64,000 bases of DNA from Epithemia pelagica (lineage: Eukaryota > Bacillariophyta > Bacillariophyceae > Surirellales > Surirellaceae). Below the pieces are notes generated by a model. It was not told the origin of the DNA, did not search any database, and saw nothing but the letters and a program-made list of their open reading frames with translations. Position 1 is the first letter of the stretch. Each line of letters begins with the position of its first letter. The position numbers and the translations under genes are program-made. Below, one piece after another: positions 34,699 to 44,677 of this stretch. Location of the stretch: assembly GCA_946965045.2 (NCBI GenBank), contig OX337233.1, positions 2,418,001 to 2,482,000 on the forward strand, in the 5' to 3' direction.

Positions 34699-35496
34699 TC
34701 AAGCCATTTGGCCCCCTTTGTACTCCGTTTCAGAGAGCTCAACCGTTCTAGTCGGCCGTTCGACAGCACCACTCGGCACGTGTCGGTCTGCAAAGGCAGA
34801 AAAAAGCTTGACCCGCCGTTCGACACAACCACGGAGTTTGTGTGATTTCGCTGCACCCTTCTTTTGACCTACAAAGACTGCAAACATGGCAGTTCCAAGC
34901 GCGGCCATAGCCACAGCTCCCATTAGTGCAGTTACTTTTTGTTTCTCCAACGCGCTCACTCTTGTGGCGGAAGAGTTCCCACTTCCATTGCTGTTATTCA
35001 TTCCGTAATCGCCCTTCGTCGAGGCATACCCGCCGTTGGTCCCACCATTTGTTCCGTCATTCTCATTACCGCCTCCGCCGGTAATAGTATCTATCATCTT
35101 TTGCCACCACTTTTTCCCGTTGTTCCCTCCCGATGGATTGTAACTGTTGTCAGTAGAGTAGTCGGTTCCGTCGCCTCCATTGGAGCTACTTTCATGGTGA
35201 TGTCCGGGTTGGGGAGGTGGATGGTGATGATGGGGAGGGTGAGCCACTTTTCACATCAACGACGAATAGATTGTAAGATTACCCTTGACAATTAAGTTCC
35301 AAATCCGACATGAAAACTCACCTAGCACGGCAAGCAGCGATAAGAAGTCAGGCATTCGTCTGTGCTTTTGTTGCTCCAAAGTTGGTTTGCGGAGATTCAT
35401 TCTTGCAGAACCCTCGTCTGAGGCCTCTTGCTGAGCATCTGCAGACCATGCAAAAAGCGCTAGGCAAACGAAGAACAGAGTCGATAGTTTCATCAT
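34699..35496 (-). CDS. Secreted low-complexity protein, unknown function
   Basis: Two exons (35496-35322 and 35246-34699) give 240 aa. A clear signal peptide (KLSTLFFVCLALFAWSADA, cleavage before QQ) is followed by a basic-acidic segment. Then come a His/Pro stretch (AHPPHHHHPPPQPGHHH), a Gly/Asn/Ser-rich linker and one transmembrane helix (TALMGAVAMAALGTAMFAVFVG) before a basic C-terminal region of about 60 residues. The intron is GCTAG|gtgagt...gaaaag|TGGCTC, phase 1. I do not recognise the family; the His-rich part might bind metal. It is likely a type I membrane protein of the secretory system. The start is the first of two adjacent ATGs; the second would remove one residue. Confidence 0.6.
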
Positions 35497-36232
35497 GGTT
35501 GGTTTGCGTTCGTTGTTGCGTTTGTCGTGTATATTGATGATGACTTATGAAGAATGTTATCTACGATAGCCAAATCAGGACCCAATTCGAATGTCACATG
35601 CTCCAAAAGAGTACTCTGGAGTCGAACACCAACAACGTCCCGTCAACAATGGAGCGAAATCCGACTGCCAACGGCTCATTTTTTGGAATAGTATCCGGAA
35701 TATATTACTCGGAGATGAATAAATCATTACATGGCTTCCAACCGCACCGAAATTTATAATACAGTGAGAATCGTACAGAAATCCATACCCGTTCAACAAT
35801 TTTGAAAGCGGGCCCCGCCATTTCCAGTCTTGTAACGACCACGAGCGCAGATACTCCCACCAACACAACACTTTTTCCTTCACATCTTTTGCAGGTTTGG
35901 AGTAGGGAAAAGGAAAGTGCGGATCACGGATGGTAACTTGTCAGGAACTGTGGAATGTAGATGGAGCGGATTCCGTAGAACGATTCGAGTTCCTTTCGAA
36001 CGAAACAAAGAGTGAGAAATCTGGACATCCGGGAGCAGAAGTTTCGATTACCATTAATTATTCAGAGGCAGGGATTCGAGGTAGTAGGCAACAGAAGTCC
36101 TCTAGATCTAATGAGGACAATCGTGAATGTTAATAACTTCACTGAATGCTTGTTCATGGAACTTGGGCTTGCGCGATCGTTGGAATCACTAATCAATTGA
36201 ACAGCTGCACGCTGGTCAATTGTTTCGTTCAA
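35497..36232. other. Intergenic, no supported gene
   Basis: 736 bp between the secreted-protein start and the 3' end of the next minus-strand gene. I see no coding or RNA signal. Confidence 0.4.
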
Positions 36233-37150
36233 CTAACCCGATATTTTGATAAAGAAGACGACAAGGGATTCGTCGGGGGACTTTTGGTTTTCCAAGGCAC
36301 TCGGGTAGTAAGCGAAAAAATTCCGATGAGCATTTACTTTCCTTCCATATTTCTGCTTCACGTACTTGATCGCATCGTCCACCCAATCTGCAAACTTGCC
36401 GTACTCACCAGAGTACACCTTGGACAACCATACTCCAGAGAGGCGCTCTATTTTGAAGCTTTTTGGTAAATTTTCGGCATCATTGACGCTGAAAAATAGC
36501 TTACACCGAAAGGGACGACCCAGATCTGTGAGAACAAGTCCTTCCGGATCCCACGATCCATTCTTTGCGATTTTACTGCGTTTGGATTTTATCAGTTTGT
36601 CCATGCGATCTTCTCGAATCGTTCCAAAAAATGTGCGCATGGAATCCACTGTAAATGGTTTCTTATTCCATGTATGCTCGATGTTGTCATAGTAGATTGG
36701 ATTGAACAATTGCATCTTGAATTTGGGTGCCAGCGAATCGGGCTCTGTTGTCCCTGATGATTCTGCGCCATTTTGATTGTAGAACAGTTCCTCGGCCTCA
36801 GCCACATCACGTTGTACCACTTTAACGTTGGCTCTGGAAGCTAGGAAATCACCGTACTGGCCTCGTACGACGGCCTTCTTCTCCTCAGGCTCCTCGACCG
36901 CCTCCTCCGCCGCGGTGGGATTTGTCTTGAGTAGAGACGTTGTAAGGTGCGCCCATGATGTGGAGTTCTCACGATAGTAGAGACGCCGTGAGTTCTTCAG
37001 ATGATTCAGGTGAAGATCGATTTTCTTTTCCGCGTTGAGGAGCACGGAATGCTCTTCGCCATCCTGAGCGTCAGATTCTTGGTTTGTTGGTTGCGTCGTG
37101 TCTTGAACAGAACCATCACCCGTGGCATTTCCGTCGTCTTCAGTCGACAT
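36233..37150 (-). CDS. Conserved-looking protein of unknown function
   Basis: A 305-aa intronless ORF from ATG 37150. The first ~60 residues are acidic and disordered. A helical segment (KKIDLHLNHLKNSRRLYYREN) precedes a Glu/Ala-rich linker. The second half looks folded, with many aromatic residues: FKMQLFNPIYYDNIEHTW, FTVDSMRTFFGTIREDRMDKL, RPFRCKLFFSVNDAENL, WLSKVYSGEYGKFADWVDDAI. There is no signal peptide, transmembrane helix or catalytic motif that I recognise. The regular codon structure and amino-acid make-up support a real gene. Function unknown. Confidence 0.6.
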   Translation of the reverse strand: MSTEDDGNATGDGSVQDTTQPTNQESDAQDGEEHSVLLNAEKKIDLHLNHLKNSRRLYYRENSTSWAHLTTSLLKTNPTAAEEAVEEPEEKKAVVRGQYGDFLASRANVKVVQRDVAEAEELFYNQNGAESSGTTEPDSLAPKFKMQLFNPIYYDNIEHTWNKKPFTVDSMRTFFGTIREDRMDKLIKSKRSKIAKNGSWDPEGLVLTDLGRPFRCKLFFSVNDAENLPKSFKIERLSGVWLSKVYSGEYGKFADWVDDAIKYVKQKYGRKVNAHRNFFAYYPSALENQKSPDESLVVFFIKISG

Positions 37151-37649
37151 GGTCCTTGGGTTCCAGACAAACGCACGTGTTGTTGTTTACAAGAACGTAG
37201 CAGCTGAAAGAAGCTGTTCGACCATGTGCCAAGAACTCCTTGGACGTTCACGATCCACGAACAACGCGAAAGGCGGATTTCGGATTGTACTATTTGTTCT
37301 CCGCAAGAAGATCTGCAATCTGCATGCAAAACAACAATTACATTCCAGCGGTGGCTTCCATTCGAGACGCTAGAAATATGTTCCATATCGCTGTACATAA
37401 TAATTCGCGATCTAATAGTGACTAATAACAGCTTGGGTGTACTTCCTGTACTTCTTGGTAGTTGTCATGGTTTCTGGAAGAAGTTCGTAGACAGTACAAT
37501 GATCGGAGAAGTGACTGTGCTTTTACTTTGCTTCATGTTTCATGTATGATCTGGTCAGTGACGAATTCAACATCAGTTCTACTGGAGGAGACTGGAAGAC
37601 TCGAGCGCAACAGCTATTCTTACTCACTACTAGACTATCAAACCTGGGA
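37151..37649. other. Intergenic region
   Basis: About 500 bp between the unknown gene start and the ClpP 3' end. No feature is seen. Confidence 0.4.
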
Positions 37650-38614
37650 TCAAAGCTGACTATCGGATTGTTTGTCGTAGTCAAGGACACGATCAATCAA
37701 TCCATATTCCACAGCTTCTTCAGCAGACATGAAATTGTCACGATCCAAATCACGTAAGATTGTATCCTGCGTTTGTCCAGTCATCATACTGTACATCTTG
37801 ACCAAGTTGTCCCGAATACGCATGACTTGAGCGGCCTCTGCTTTGATATCTTCGGCCTGACCCTGTGCTCCTCCCATGGGCTGATGAATCATGATTCGTG
37901 AAGATGGCAACGCCAGCCGTTTTCCCTTGGAACCAGCTCCCAAAATAAAAGACGCCATACTGGCAGCGAGGCCAAGGTTGATGGTGATCACTTCCGATTT
38001 GATGTGTTGCATACAGTCGTAAATGGCTAGTCCAGAGATGACTGATCCACCAGGACAGTTGATGTATAAGTAAATCGGTTTGGAACTATCTTCAGAGTCC
38101 AAATAAAGCATGACTCCGATGACCTGGTTCGCCAATTCGTCATCAATTTCACTAGCCAAAAAGATAATTCTCTCACGATACAAACGATTGTAGATATCCA
38201 CCCTGTTTGCAACATTTGTGAGCCACATACCGTGAGTACAAGGCGTATTTTCCTCATCTCTGAATCGTAAAACAAATTCACACGTACCAATCGGCTTGTT
38301 GTGATCCAGGAACACGGTAAGCAACCTTTGGAACCCCAATCGGCATCATTTTGATATCATTTCTTCTGCTAGAAGAACTGCGCCCAAACACTCGACTGGA
38401 AACAACATGCTTGGGCATTGGACTGACAACCCCATGTGATCTCGGAACAAACGACGAGGCTGTAATGCAACGAAGTGTAATGTGTCAGAACTAGCGACAA
38501 CACTTTTCGGTCTTCCTGCCATTCCTCCTGATGGAATTTGGCTCAATTTGTCGTACCATACGATGTTACTTGATGAATGTAGCTTAGAGCTACAACGAAC
38601 GGAAGCCACTTCAT
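37650..38614 (-). CDS. Plastid-targeted ClpP proteolytic subunit
   Basis: Serine peptidase core of the Clp protease, which degrades unfolded stromal proteins fed by ClpC-type ATPases. Three exons (38614-38557, 38459-38288, 38202-37650) give about 260 aa. Exon 1 holds only a signal peptide ([17 protein letters not shown]). The splice joins it as [10 protein letters not shown], an ASAFAP-like plastid cleavage site. The mature part begins near [13 protein letters not shown], then [14 protein letters not shown]. The catalytic triad is intact: Ser in LAASMASF (about 156), His in MIHQPMGG (about 181), Asp in DLDRDNF (about 230). It is thus ClpP rather than inactive ClpR. Introns are TATG|gtacga/acag|CCTCG (phase 1) and ATTG|gtacgt/acag|GGTGG (phase 2). 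It is divergent from the PRP4 kinase gene. Confidence 0.9.
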
Positions 38615-38838
38615 GGTCAACGGGACGATCGGCAGAGGGCAGAGACAAAAAGTATGTCGAAGAGAAGATATGTTTGACCGCGTCACGTCGTGTGCGGCGA
38701 ATATGGATCTTCTTGCTGCGACCGGCTACCGGCTGCTTCCACTTGCTCGGATGACGTCAAAGAATCTAATATGTCAAAGTCAAACGTGTCTGGCCGACGA
38801 CTCCCTCACCCTCTCCACACTTCCATTTGACAACGACC
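38615..38838. promoter_or_regulatory. Shared divergent promoter, ClpP / PRP4 kinase
   Basis: Only 224 bp separate the two start codons, so the genes share a compact bidirectional promoter. No TATA box is evident. The call is from arrangement only. Confidence 0.4.
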
Positions 38839-40578
38839 ATGGCGGACCATCTTCCGGACGACCGCCGCCAAAGCAGAAAGCGTCAAAGAACAAATTCCAA
38901 TTCCAGTGAACGGTTTTCATTAGACGAACAGAAAACAACAGTGGAGGATGTGCCGAGAGACGATGATGCTGAGAATGATTTGAACGTTTTGGGGCTATTT
39001 GATGGCGATCAGTTTGTCGATCAAAAATCAAACGAAGAGAAACAAGTTGAGGAAATGAGAAGGCGCCGAAGAGAGCGATTATCCAAAATCAAAAAAGAGG
39101 AGGAAAATGAGCAGAATTTAGTAGAGAAACCTGTAACCAATCAAACCAGAGTGTCGGGTTCGGACGAGACAGAGCAAAGTTCTGGAAGGATCGAAACCAG
39201 ACCTACGGCAGAAGAAGAAAAAGGGAGCAGCTCAGGTGAGGGCTTCGATATGTTTAGCAGCTCGGTTTCACCTATATCTGTTGATGAAACCAAGAGAGGC
39301 GGATTAAATAGAATCATGTCTGATGGGCCACGAGGACAGACAGCAGCATCCAACAATAAACGCGGACATGAACAAAGCGACTGGGATGATTCCGAAGGAT
39401 ATTACAAAGCCGTGATTGGGGAATCGATTCAGTTACAGCAACATCAGGCTTCCGAAAATGCGACAAAAGAATTGTACACACCAAACAATTCCGGGCCTCT
39501 CAGCTTCAAGGTGGCGGGTGTAGTGGGTAAGGGTGTTTTCTCTACCGTCCTCAAGTGTTCCACGATCAACAACACAACTAGCATCGAGCTACCTCCGACG
39601 ATTGCCATGAAATGTGTTCGACACAATGAGACAATGGCAAAAGCAGCGGCTCATGAAATTAAGTTTCTTCAGCAATTGAAAGGCTCTAAGGGCGTTGTAC
39701 CGCTTCTCCTTCCTATGAAAGGCTCCATCGAGTATCGAGGCCATATGATATTGGTCTTCCCCTACATGGAGTACAACCTGCGAGATGTTCTCGTCAAATT
39801 CGGAAAGGGTGTTGGCTTGTCGCTTCAGGCGGTGCGGTCGTACTTTGGTCAACTCTTGTCCGCTGCCACGCACTTGAAGAAGCACGGAATCATTCACGCC
39901 GATCTCAAGCCTGATAATATCTTGGTGAGTGGCGATTTTTCCACAGTGCAACTTGCCGATTTTGGAAGCGCATTCGAGGCAACTGCACCGGAAAACCAAC
40001 CGACGCCTTACTTGGTGTCCCGTTTCTACCGTGCACCGGAAATTATTCTTGGTATCACTCCTACGATAGCAATCGATCTTTGGAGCCTCTCTGTAACCGT
40101 GGCGGAAATCTTTTTGGGCGACATTTTGTTTCGAGGAAAATCGAACAATGATATGCTCTACGTATTCATGCAGCACATGGGACCATTTAGCAACCGAATG
40201 ATTCGGCAACATTTGGTTCAGTCTCAAAAAATACCAAACTTAATTCCAAGGCAGTTCAAACAGGAGAGCACTTCGTACGTTTTTACACAGCAAACCGTCG
40301 ATCCAGTTTCTGGAGAAAATGTACATAAAATCCTTCCACTCGTCATGTCATATAATAATATACCAAGTGGAGGAACCAATGCAAAATTCCCATTGGCCAC
40401 TCCTCTTCACACCAAGGTGATAAAGGCGAAATCACCCAAGGATTCCAAGACTTCAGTCATGGATTTTAGTGATTTGCTCCAAAAGTGCCTCGTCCTCGAT
40501 CCTTCTCGCCGTCTTTCTGTCTCGGATGCTTTGCAACACAAGTTTTTCCATTCCGATAACTCTACGTCTACGGCGTAG
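38839..40578 (+). CDS. PRPF4B: PRP4-type pre-mRNA-splicing kinase
   Basis: A 579-aa protein, one exon, from ATG 38839. The first ~210 residues are charged and Ser/Arg/Glu-rich, as in PRP4 kinases. The kinase domain covers about 220-575: VGKGVFSTV (Gly loop), AMKCVR (Lys), IIHADLKPDNIL with HAD in place of HRD as in human PRP4, ADFGSAF, PYLVSRFYRAPEIILG and IDLWSLSV. The HAD loop and the YLVSRFYRAPE activation segment are the family hallmarks. It phosphorylates spliceosomal proteins (U4/U6.U5 tri-snRNP) in the nucleus. An in-frame extension to 38827 begins with a non-ATG codon and is unlikely. Confidence 0.92.
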   Translation: MADHLPDDRRQSRKRQRTNSNSSERFSLDEQKTTVEDVPRDDDAENDLNVLGLFDGDQFVDQKSNEEKQVEEMRRRRRERLSKIKKEEENEQNLVEKPVTNQTRVSGSDETEQSSGRIETRPTAEEEKGSSSGEGFDMFSSSVSPISVDETKRGGLNRIMSDGPRGQTAASNNKRGHEQSDWDDSEGYYKAVIGESIQLQQHQASENATKELYTPNNSGPLSFKVAGVVGKGVFSTVLKCSTINNTTSIELPPTIAMKCVRHNETMAKAAAHEIKFLQQLKGSKGVVPLLLPMKGSIEYRGHMILVFPYMEYNLRDVLVKFGKGVGLSLQAVRSYFGQLLSAATHLKKHGIIHADLKPDNILVSGDFSTVQLADFGSAFEATAPENQPTPYLVSRFYRAPEIILGITPTIAIDLWSLSVTVAEIFLGDILFRGKSNNDMLYVFMQHMGPFSNRMIRQHLVQSQKIPNLIPRQFKQESTSYVFTQQTVDPVSGENVHKILPLVMSYNNIPSGGTNAKFPLATPLHTKVIKAKSPKDSKTSVMDFSDLLQKCLVLDPSRRLSVSDALQHKFFHSDNSTSTA

Positions 40579-40698
40579 ATACAAAACTTTTTCCGCCAAT
40601 TGCCATCATATCGTAGGAAGAGAAAATTGAATTATTGGTTTTGTTCTAGAGTATGCACTGTGATGCTCCGTATTTGTGTCCGTCCTTGCAGCATAAAT

Positions 40699-41210
40699 TC
40701 ATTCCTTCTTCTTTTTCATGAATCGAATCGCACAGTACTTGCAATAAACTACCTCACCGGGTCGCTCCAACGAAATATACTCCAAAGGATGCCCCATTGA
40801 TCCACCACCACCGTCGCATACTGCCATTTCACCGTCCACTTCCACAATGGGAATCCTGTGAACCAGCTCCAGCGCATTGGATCGGTGTTTTCCAAGCGCA
40901 TACTGCAAAAGGCCAGAAATAATCAATCACAAAAAGGGTCGGAAACTCATTGTCAGTTCACCACGTCATAGAATTCTTTCGCACTCCCTAGACCTAAATG
41001 AACACGTACTGGAGATTCTTCCATTGTGTGGTTGATCAGACGCTTCTCTTCCTTCGTGTAGTTTCCTGCTGTGACTTCGCCAACTTGAACAGCAGTTGGA
41101 GCCGGTACAGGAGGAGGAGGAGCGGACATATTACTGATGCAGCGGAAGCTGCTGGCCACGTTGACTCGCGGGCGGACTTGCCGCGCTGCCATCATGAAAA
41201 TCGTCGTCAT
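40699..41210 (-). CDS. NDUFS6: NADH dehydrogenase (complex I) NDUFS6-like subunit, zf-CHCC
   Basis: Two exons (41210-41010 and 40902-40699) give 134 aa. The N-terminus (TTIFMMAARQVRPRVNVASSFRC) is Arg/Ser-rich without acidic residues, a mitochondrial presequence. The C-terminus has the CHCC zinc-binding pattern CDGGGGSMGHPLEYISL, then VVYCKYCAIRF, diagnostic for the 13-kDa complex I accessory subunit. It stabilises the N-module/Q-module junction in the inner membrane. The intron is TCTCCA|gtacgt...ttgcag|TATGCG, phase 0. The last residues are a Lys run. A second in-frame ATG pair lies five and six codons downstream of the start. Confidence 0.9.
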
Positions 41211-41615
41211 GGTGGTTGATGTTCTGTATTGGATAATCTTTCCCACACAGCGGCGTTCAGCTATCCATTCGGCTCTGAGAGACCGTGATGTCGAAGTCGT
41301 TGTGGGTTGGATTGTTGTCTCGCTTCTGACGTTGGAATGGATTCTGTACAGTTTAATCTATAGTTATACTTTGGAAAATATATTCTACAATACGAGGATT
41401 TATGTCGGAGAGTACACTACCACAATGACTCTTTGTGTACTGAAGACCATTTCGACAAGGACCAATACGCGACTGCAGTCGAACGAAGACCGCAAGACAC
41501 CGTAGACCGGAGTCCTCAGGGTTGGTCTTATCGTGCGTGAAATTCCACACATTTCACCCAAAACCAGCTTCCAAATGTCACAGTTTTTAGGGTGTGAAAA
41601 ACTTGGGTCCAATCG

Positions 41616-43028
41616 ATGGCTACGAGTGTGAAATCGATTTCACACAGCCGTAGTCTTCCCCCAAGGGTCATTCATTTGCTTCCAACAACCAAACAAATAA
41701 GCATGATCTATTCAAAGTACCTAGAGGCAGAGGCAATGGAAGAAGAAAGTGACGAAGAAGACTTCCTCCACTTACTCAAGCTGATAGAATTTTATTCCCT
41801 TGCCAAGAAGCACCGAAGAAGCAGAAGCCCAATCCCTCGGTCCCAAACTCCTAAGGTTGAACGACTCAAGTGGTCGACCTTTGTGAGAGCCCAAATGGCA
41901 AGCGACCCAAAAGACTTTGAGAAGAGCATCAGAATGCCTTTAGAGGCTTTTGAAGCTCTTCATGAAATTCTTAAAGAGTCTCTGAACAAAAATGAAGAAA
42001 TGGGGGCTTTACGTGGTGGTGCAATCGCTTGGGAATTACGACTGTACTTGACAGTCCGATACCTTGGTGGTGGTGCAATGCATGACATTCGACGGATTTT
42101 TGATATAAAAAGGTCCACCTCCTACCATATAGTCCGCGACGTCTGCCGAGCCATACTCCAGTGTGATAAGTTGGGGTTTAGCTTCCCAAGAACAGAGGAG
42201 GATTGCCAAAAGGCTGCCCTTGGTTTTCGAAGCATCTCTTTCGATGAAGCAATCATCAACTGCGTTGCTGTTGTCGATGGATATTTACTTCACATTGAAC
42301 AACCTAGCAAGAGAATTGCAGGCAATCAACGTCAATATTATTCCGGTCACTACAAAAAATTTGGGATCAACGTACAAGCCGCGTGTGATCATAATTCACA
42401 ATTTACCTACTTTGCTCTTGCTGGACCTGGTAGCCAAAATGACAAGGTGGCCATTGACCAATGCTCATTGGGTCCCTTAATTGACACTTTACCCGAAGGA
42501 TATTGTGCTATTGGTGATGCCGCATATTATCCTACCGAACGGTTGGCACCTATCTACTATGGCGTCAACCGGGACGACCCTCTACACGACAACTTCAACT
42601 TTTTTGCCTCTCAGCTGCGAATCAGAATTGAGATGGCGTTTGGTCTCATGCAGATGAAATGGAGATTCCTACAGCAGGCACGCCAACCAACAAAGAATCT
42701 TCCTATGTATGTAATGGCCATAGCCCGGTTGCACAACTATGTTGTTAAGTACCGGTTGGAGCAAGGCAGCACACTTACTGAAATGATGAATGAAGATCAC
42801 GGACAAGATGGTGAGAGTGGACAAACACCCGTACTACCATCACAACCCGTGGATGATAATGGCAACCCTATGCTCTACGATGATATGGGCAATGTCGTAC
42901 GAAGGCCCTTGCCCAAGGGGCATTCCATGACAAGGCATTCGATGGCTGTTCGGATCCAGCAGAAAAACCTAGTCCGTCCTCTGCGCAACACCATTCAACG
43001 CGATGCCGAAGATCAAGAAGATGAATAG
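41616..43028 (+). CDS. Harbinger-family DDE transposase
   Basis: A 470-aa uninterrupted ORF with a HARBI1/DDE_Tnp_4-type nuclease. The catalytic Asp are in CVAVVDGYL (about 216) and AIGDAAYY (about 301). The Glu is in RIRIEMAFGLMQMKW (about 337), a spacing consistent with the family. Upstream, a helical region with RYLGGGAMHDIRRIFDIKRSTSY resembles the helix-turn-helix that precedes the catalytic core in these proteins. It cuts and rejoins element DNA at the TIRs, usually needing the partner protein for nuclear entry and DNA binding. The 3' end lies 21 bp from the partner ORF's 3' end. Confidence 0.93.
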   Translation: MATSVKSISHSRSLPPRVIHLLPTTKQISMIYSKYLEAEAMEEESDEEDFLHLLKLIEFYSLAKKHRRSRSPIPRSQTPKVERLKWSTFVRAQMASDPKDFEKSIRMPLEAFEALHEILKESLNKNEEMGALRGGAIAWELRLYLTVRYLGGGAMHDIRRIFDIKRSTSYHIVRDVCRAILQCDKLGFSFPRTEEDCQKAALGFRSISFDEAIINCVAVVDGYLLHIEQPSKRIAGNQRQYYSGHYKKFGINVQAACDHNSQFTYFALAGPGSQNDKVAIDQCSLGPLIDTLPEGYCAIGDAAYYPTERLAPIYYGVNRDDPLHDNFNFFASQLRIRIEMAFGLMQMKWRFLQQARQPTKNLPMYVMAIARLHNYVVKYRLEQGSTLTEMMNEDHGQDGESGQTPVLPSQPVDDNGNPMLYDDMGNVVRRPLPKGHSMTRHSMAVRIQQKNLVRPLRNTIQRDAEDQEDE

Positions 43029-43049
43029 AAAATCATTGTTATATAACTA

Positions 43050-44369
43050 TTATAGTCCTAGATCTTTGACAACTTCGTCGATCCTTGTTTGTAGTCTCAT
43101 TTTCATTTCCTCATTGTCTGTTTTGCTGAGAGCCACAGTGAGAGTACTGAATTCATTGAGTAATGCAGCTCTCTCCATACGAGTCTCGCGTTTCTTGGCA
43201 TTGTCAGCCATCACATCCGTAGCTGAAGATATGGCAGAGGCAATTTTATCGTCTGTTTGAGCTGTGGACATGGAGACAGGAGTTGTAGCTCGAGACGAAG
43301 CTTGAGATGAAGGTCGAGACCACACTTTACTGGAAGAAAGAGGAATATCTGCACTGTCTATAGTCAACGATGGGGCCAGAGCTGTCGTGAACTTGGTGGC
43401 AAACTCGGGAACTGCTTCACTTTTGGAAAAGAAGTAGAAGGCAACAAACTGTGTCATAGAGGGCCCTTTGACCTTTGACAGGGCCTGGCGTGTAAAGTCC
43501 CAGGGGTCGCTTGAGTGACTGCCACTTGCATTCATTGCCCTTTGGATGTTCTTTCGTACATTTAAGAGCGCCTTGAACAAGTCCGACACCTCTTTTTCAT
43601 TTACTTTGTAAGTATTCTTTATTGATGGGTCCACTCGGCTCAAGATGGCATCTAGCACGTGGTGGTTGTATGCAGCGTTCACTGCATCACTTTCATCGCG
43701 TTTTTCCAATTTGCCGTACTTGTCGGAAGACTCTATTGCTGCTTCTACTTCTTCGTCAATGATATCATCATTGTCATCGACGAGGCGTTGGGTGAATATC
43801 GATGTTGCCTCTACTGCCTTCTTTGCAGGAGAAGAATCAGCTCCATTGACCGCGTCCACGACTTCCTTCCAGAACCTTTGATACTGTGCACCACTGCCTG
43901 ATTCTTGCACATCCCGAGACCTGCTATCGTTGAAGGCCATGAAATCATCAATGAAGTCTCTGTGGAACAACACATTGATGATCCGACATTGTGTGGAAGG
44001 AATTTGTTCCAAAGTTTTGTTAATGCTTGACTGATTGCGACTTGCTTTGAGGATATGGAAGCGAATCTCTGTCTTTGTTAAACTGGCTTTGGTGATCCCA
44101 ATCTTCCGCCCTAGCCTCCTTAGTTGATAAGCTGAGAGATCCTTGTCCAGATGTGTCTCATTGTTGTCCTTGGCAATGGTACATGCCACTTCGACTTCTT
44201 CATCGTCACCCTCACTGTTCTTGATCATCTTCTTTTCTGTAGTCAGCGTATAGTCTTCCAGGTTCAGAGAGTCTAGTCCCTGTAAATACTCAGGTAATGG
44301 CTTCTCTACTCGCTTGGGCTTCTTCTTAGCAGGGCCATCCTCCTGAGGTGCGGTGGACAACGGCGTCAT
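43050..44369 (-). CDS. Harbinger accessory (second ORF) protein
   Basis: A 439-aa intact ORF on the opposite strand to the transposase inside the same TIRs. It starts at ATG 44369 and has an N-terminal basic patch (AKKKPKRVEKPLP), a possible nuclear signal. A short helix pair (LSAYQLRRLGRKIGITKASLT) recalls a SAP-like DNA-binding motif; that is tentative. The remainder is helical and charged, with Ser/Thr-rich linkers and a C-terminal coiled coil. Canonical Harbinger partner proteins carry a Myb/SANT-like domain, and I do not see one, so this may be a lineage-specific partner. Role by position: transposase co-factor. Confidence 0.65.
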   Translation of the reverse strand: MTPLSTAPQEDGPAKKKPKRVEKPLPEYLQGLDSLNLEDYTLTTEKKMIKNSEGDDEEVEVACTIAKDNNETHLDKDLSAYQLRRLGRKIGITKASLTKTEIRFHILKASRNQSSINKTLEQIPSTQCRIINVLFHRDFIDDFMAFNDSRSRDVQESGSGAQYQRFWKEVVDAVNGADSSPAKKAVEATSIFTQRLVDDNDDIIDEEVEAAIESSDKYGKLEKRDESDAVNAAYNHHVLDAILSRVDPSIKNTYKVNEKEVSDLFKALLNVRKNIQRAMNASGSHSSDPWDFTRQALSKVKGPSMTQFVAFYFFSKSEAVPEFATKFTTALAPSLTIDSADIPLSSSKVWSRPSSQASSRATTPVSMSTAQTDDKIASAISSATDVMADNAKKRETRMERAALLNEFSTLTVALSKTDNEEMKMRLQTRIDEVVKDLGL

Positions 44370-44677
44370 GGTGGCAATAATTGTTTGATTGTTGCGGAGG
44401 GGCTAAGAACGTCTTCATGTACTGGGGGGAAATTACACCTAGTAACCACCTAGTAACCATAGACGAAGTGTGAAATTTTTGTGAAACTGCAATGGGGGGC
44501 CTCAAATTGCCTCGTGTGAATTTCACAAAAATTTCACACTCGGCCTGTGCAACGTCAGGACACGTAGGCCAAAAGTGTGAAATGTGTGAAATTTCACGCC
44601 GATAAGACCAACCCTCAATGACGAATCGAATGGGATGACCAAAAGACCTTTTACATCGTTGTATATCGTAATGCAAC

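Larger units (their letters stand above)
41519..44614. mobile_element. Complete PIF/Harbinger-type DNA transposon
   Basis: 3096 bp bounded by terminal inverted repeats beginning GGGTTGGTCTTATCG. Both TIRs run about 40 bp and continue GCGTGAAATT and CACACATTTCAC. It is flanked by a 3-bp direct repeat TCA (41516-41518 and 44615-44617), the target-site size of Harbinger elements. Subterminal regions carry many TGTGAAA/TTTCACA motifs, probable protein-binding sites. It contains two intact convergent ORFs, a DDE transposase (41616-43028) and an accessory protein (43050-44369). Intact ORFs and ends point to recent activity. Confidence 0.92.
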
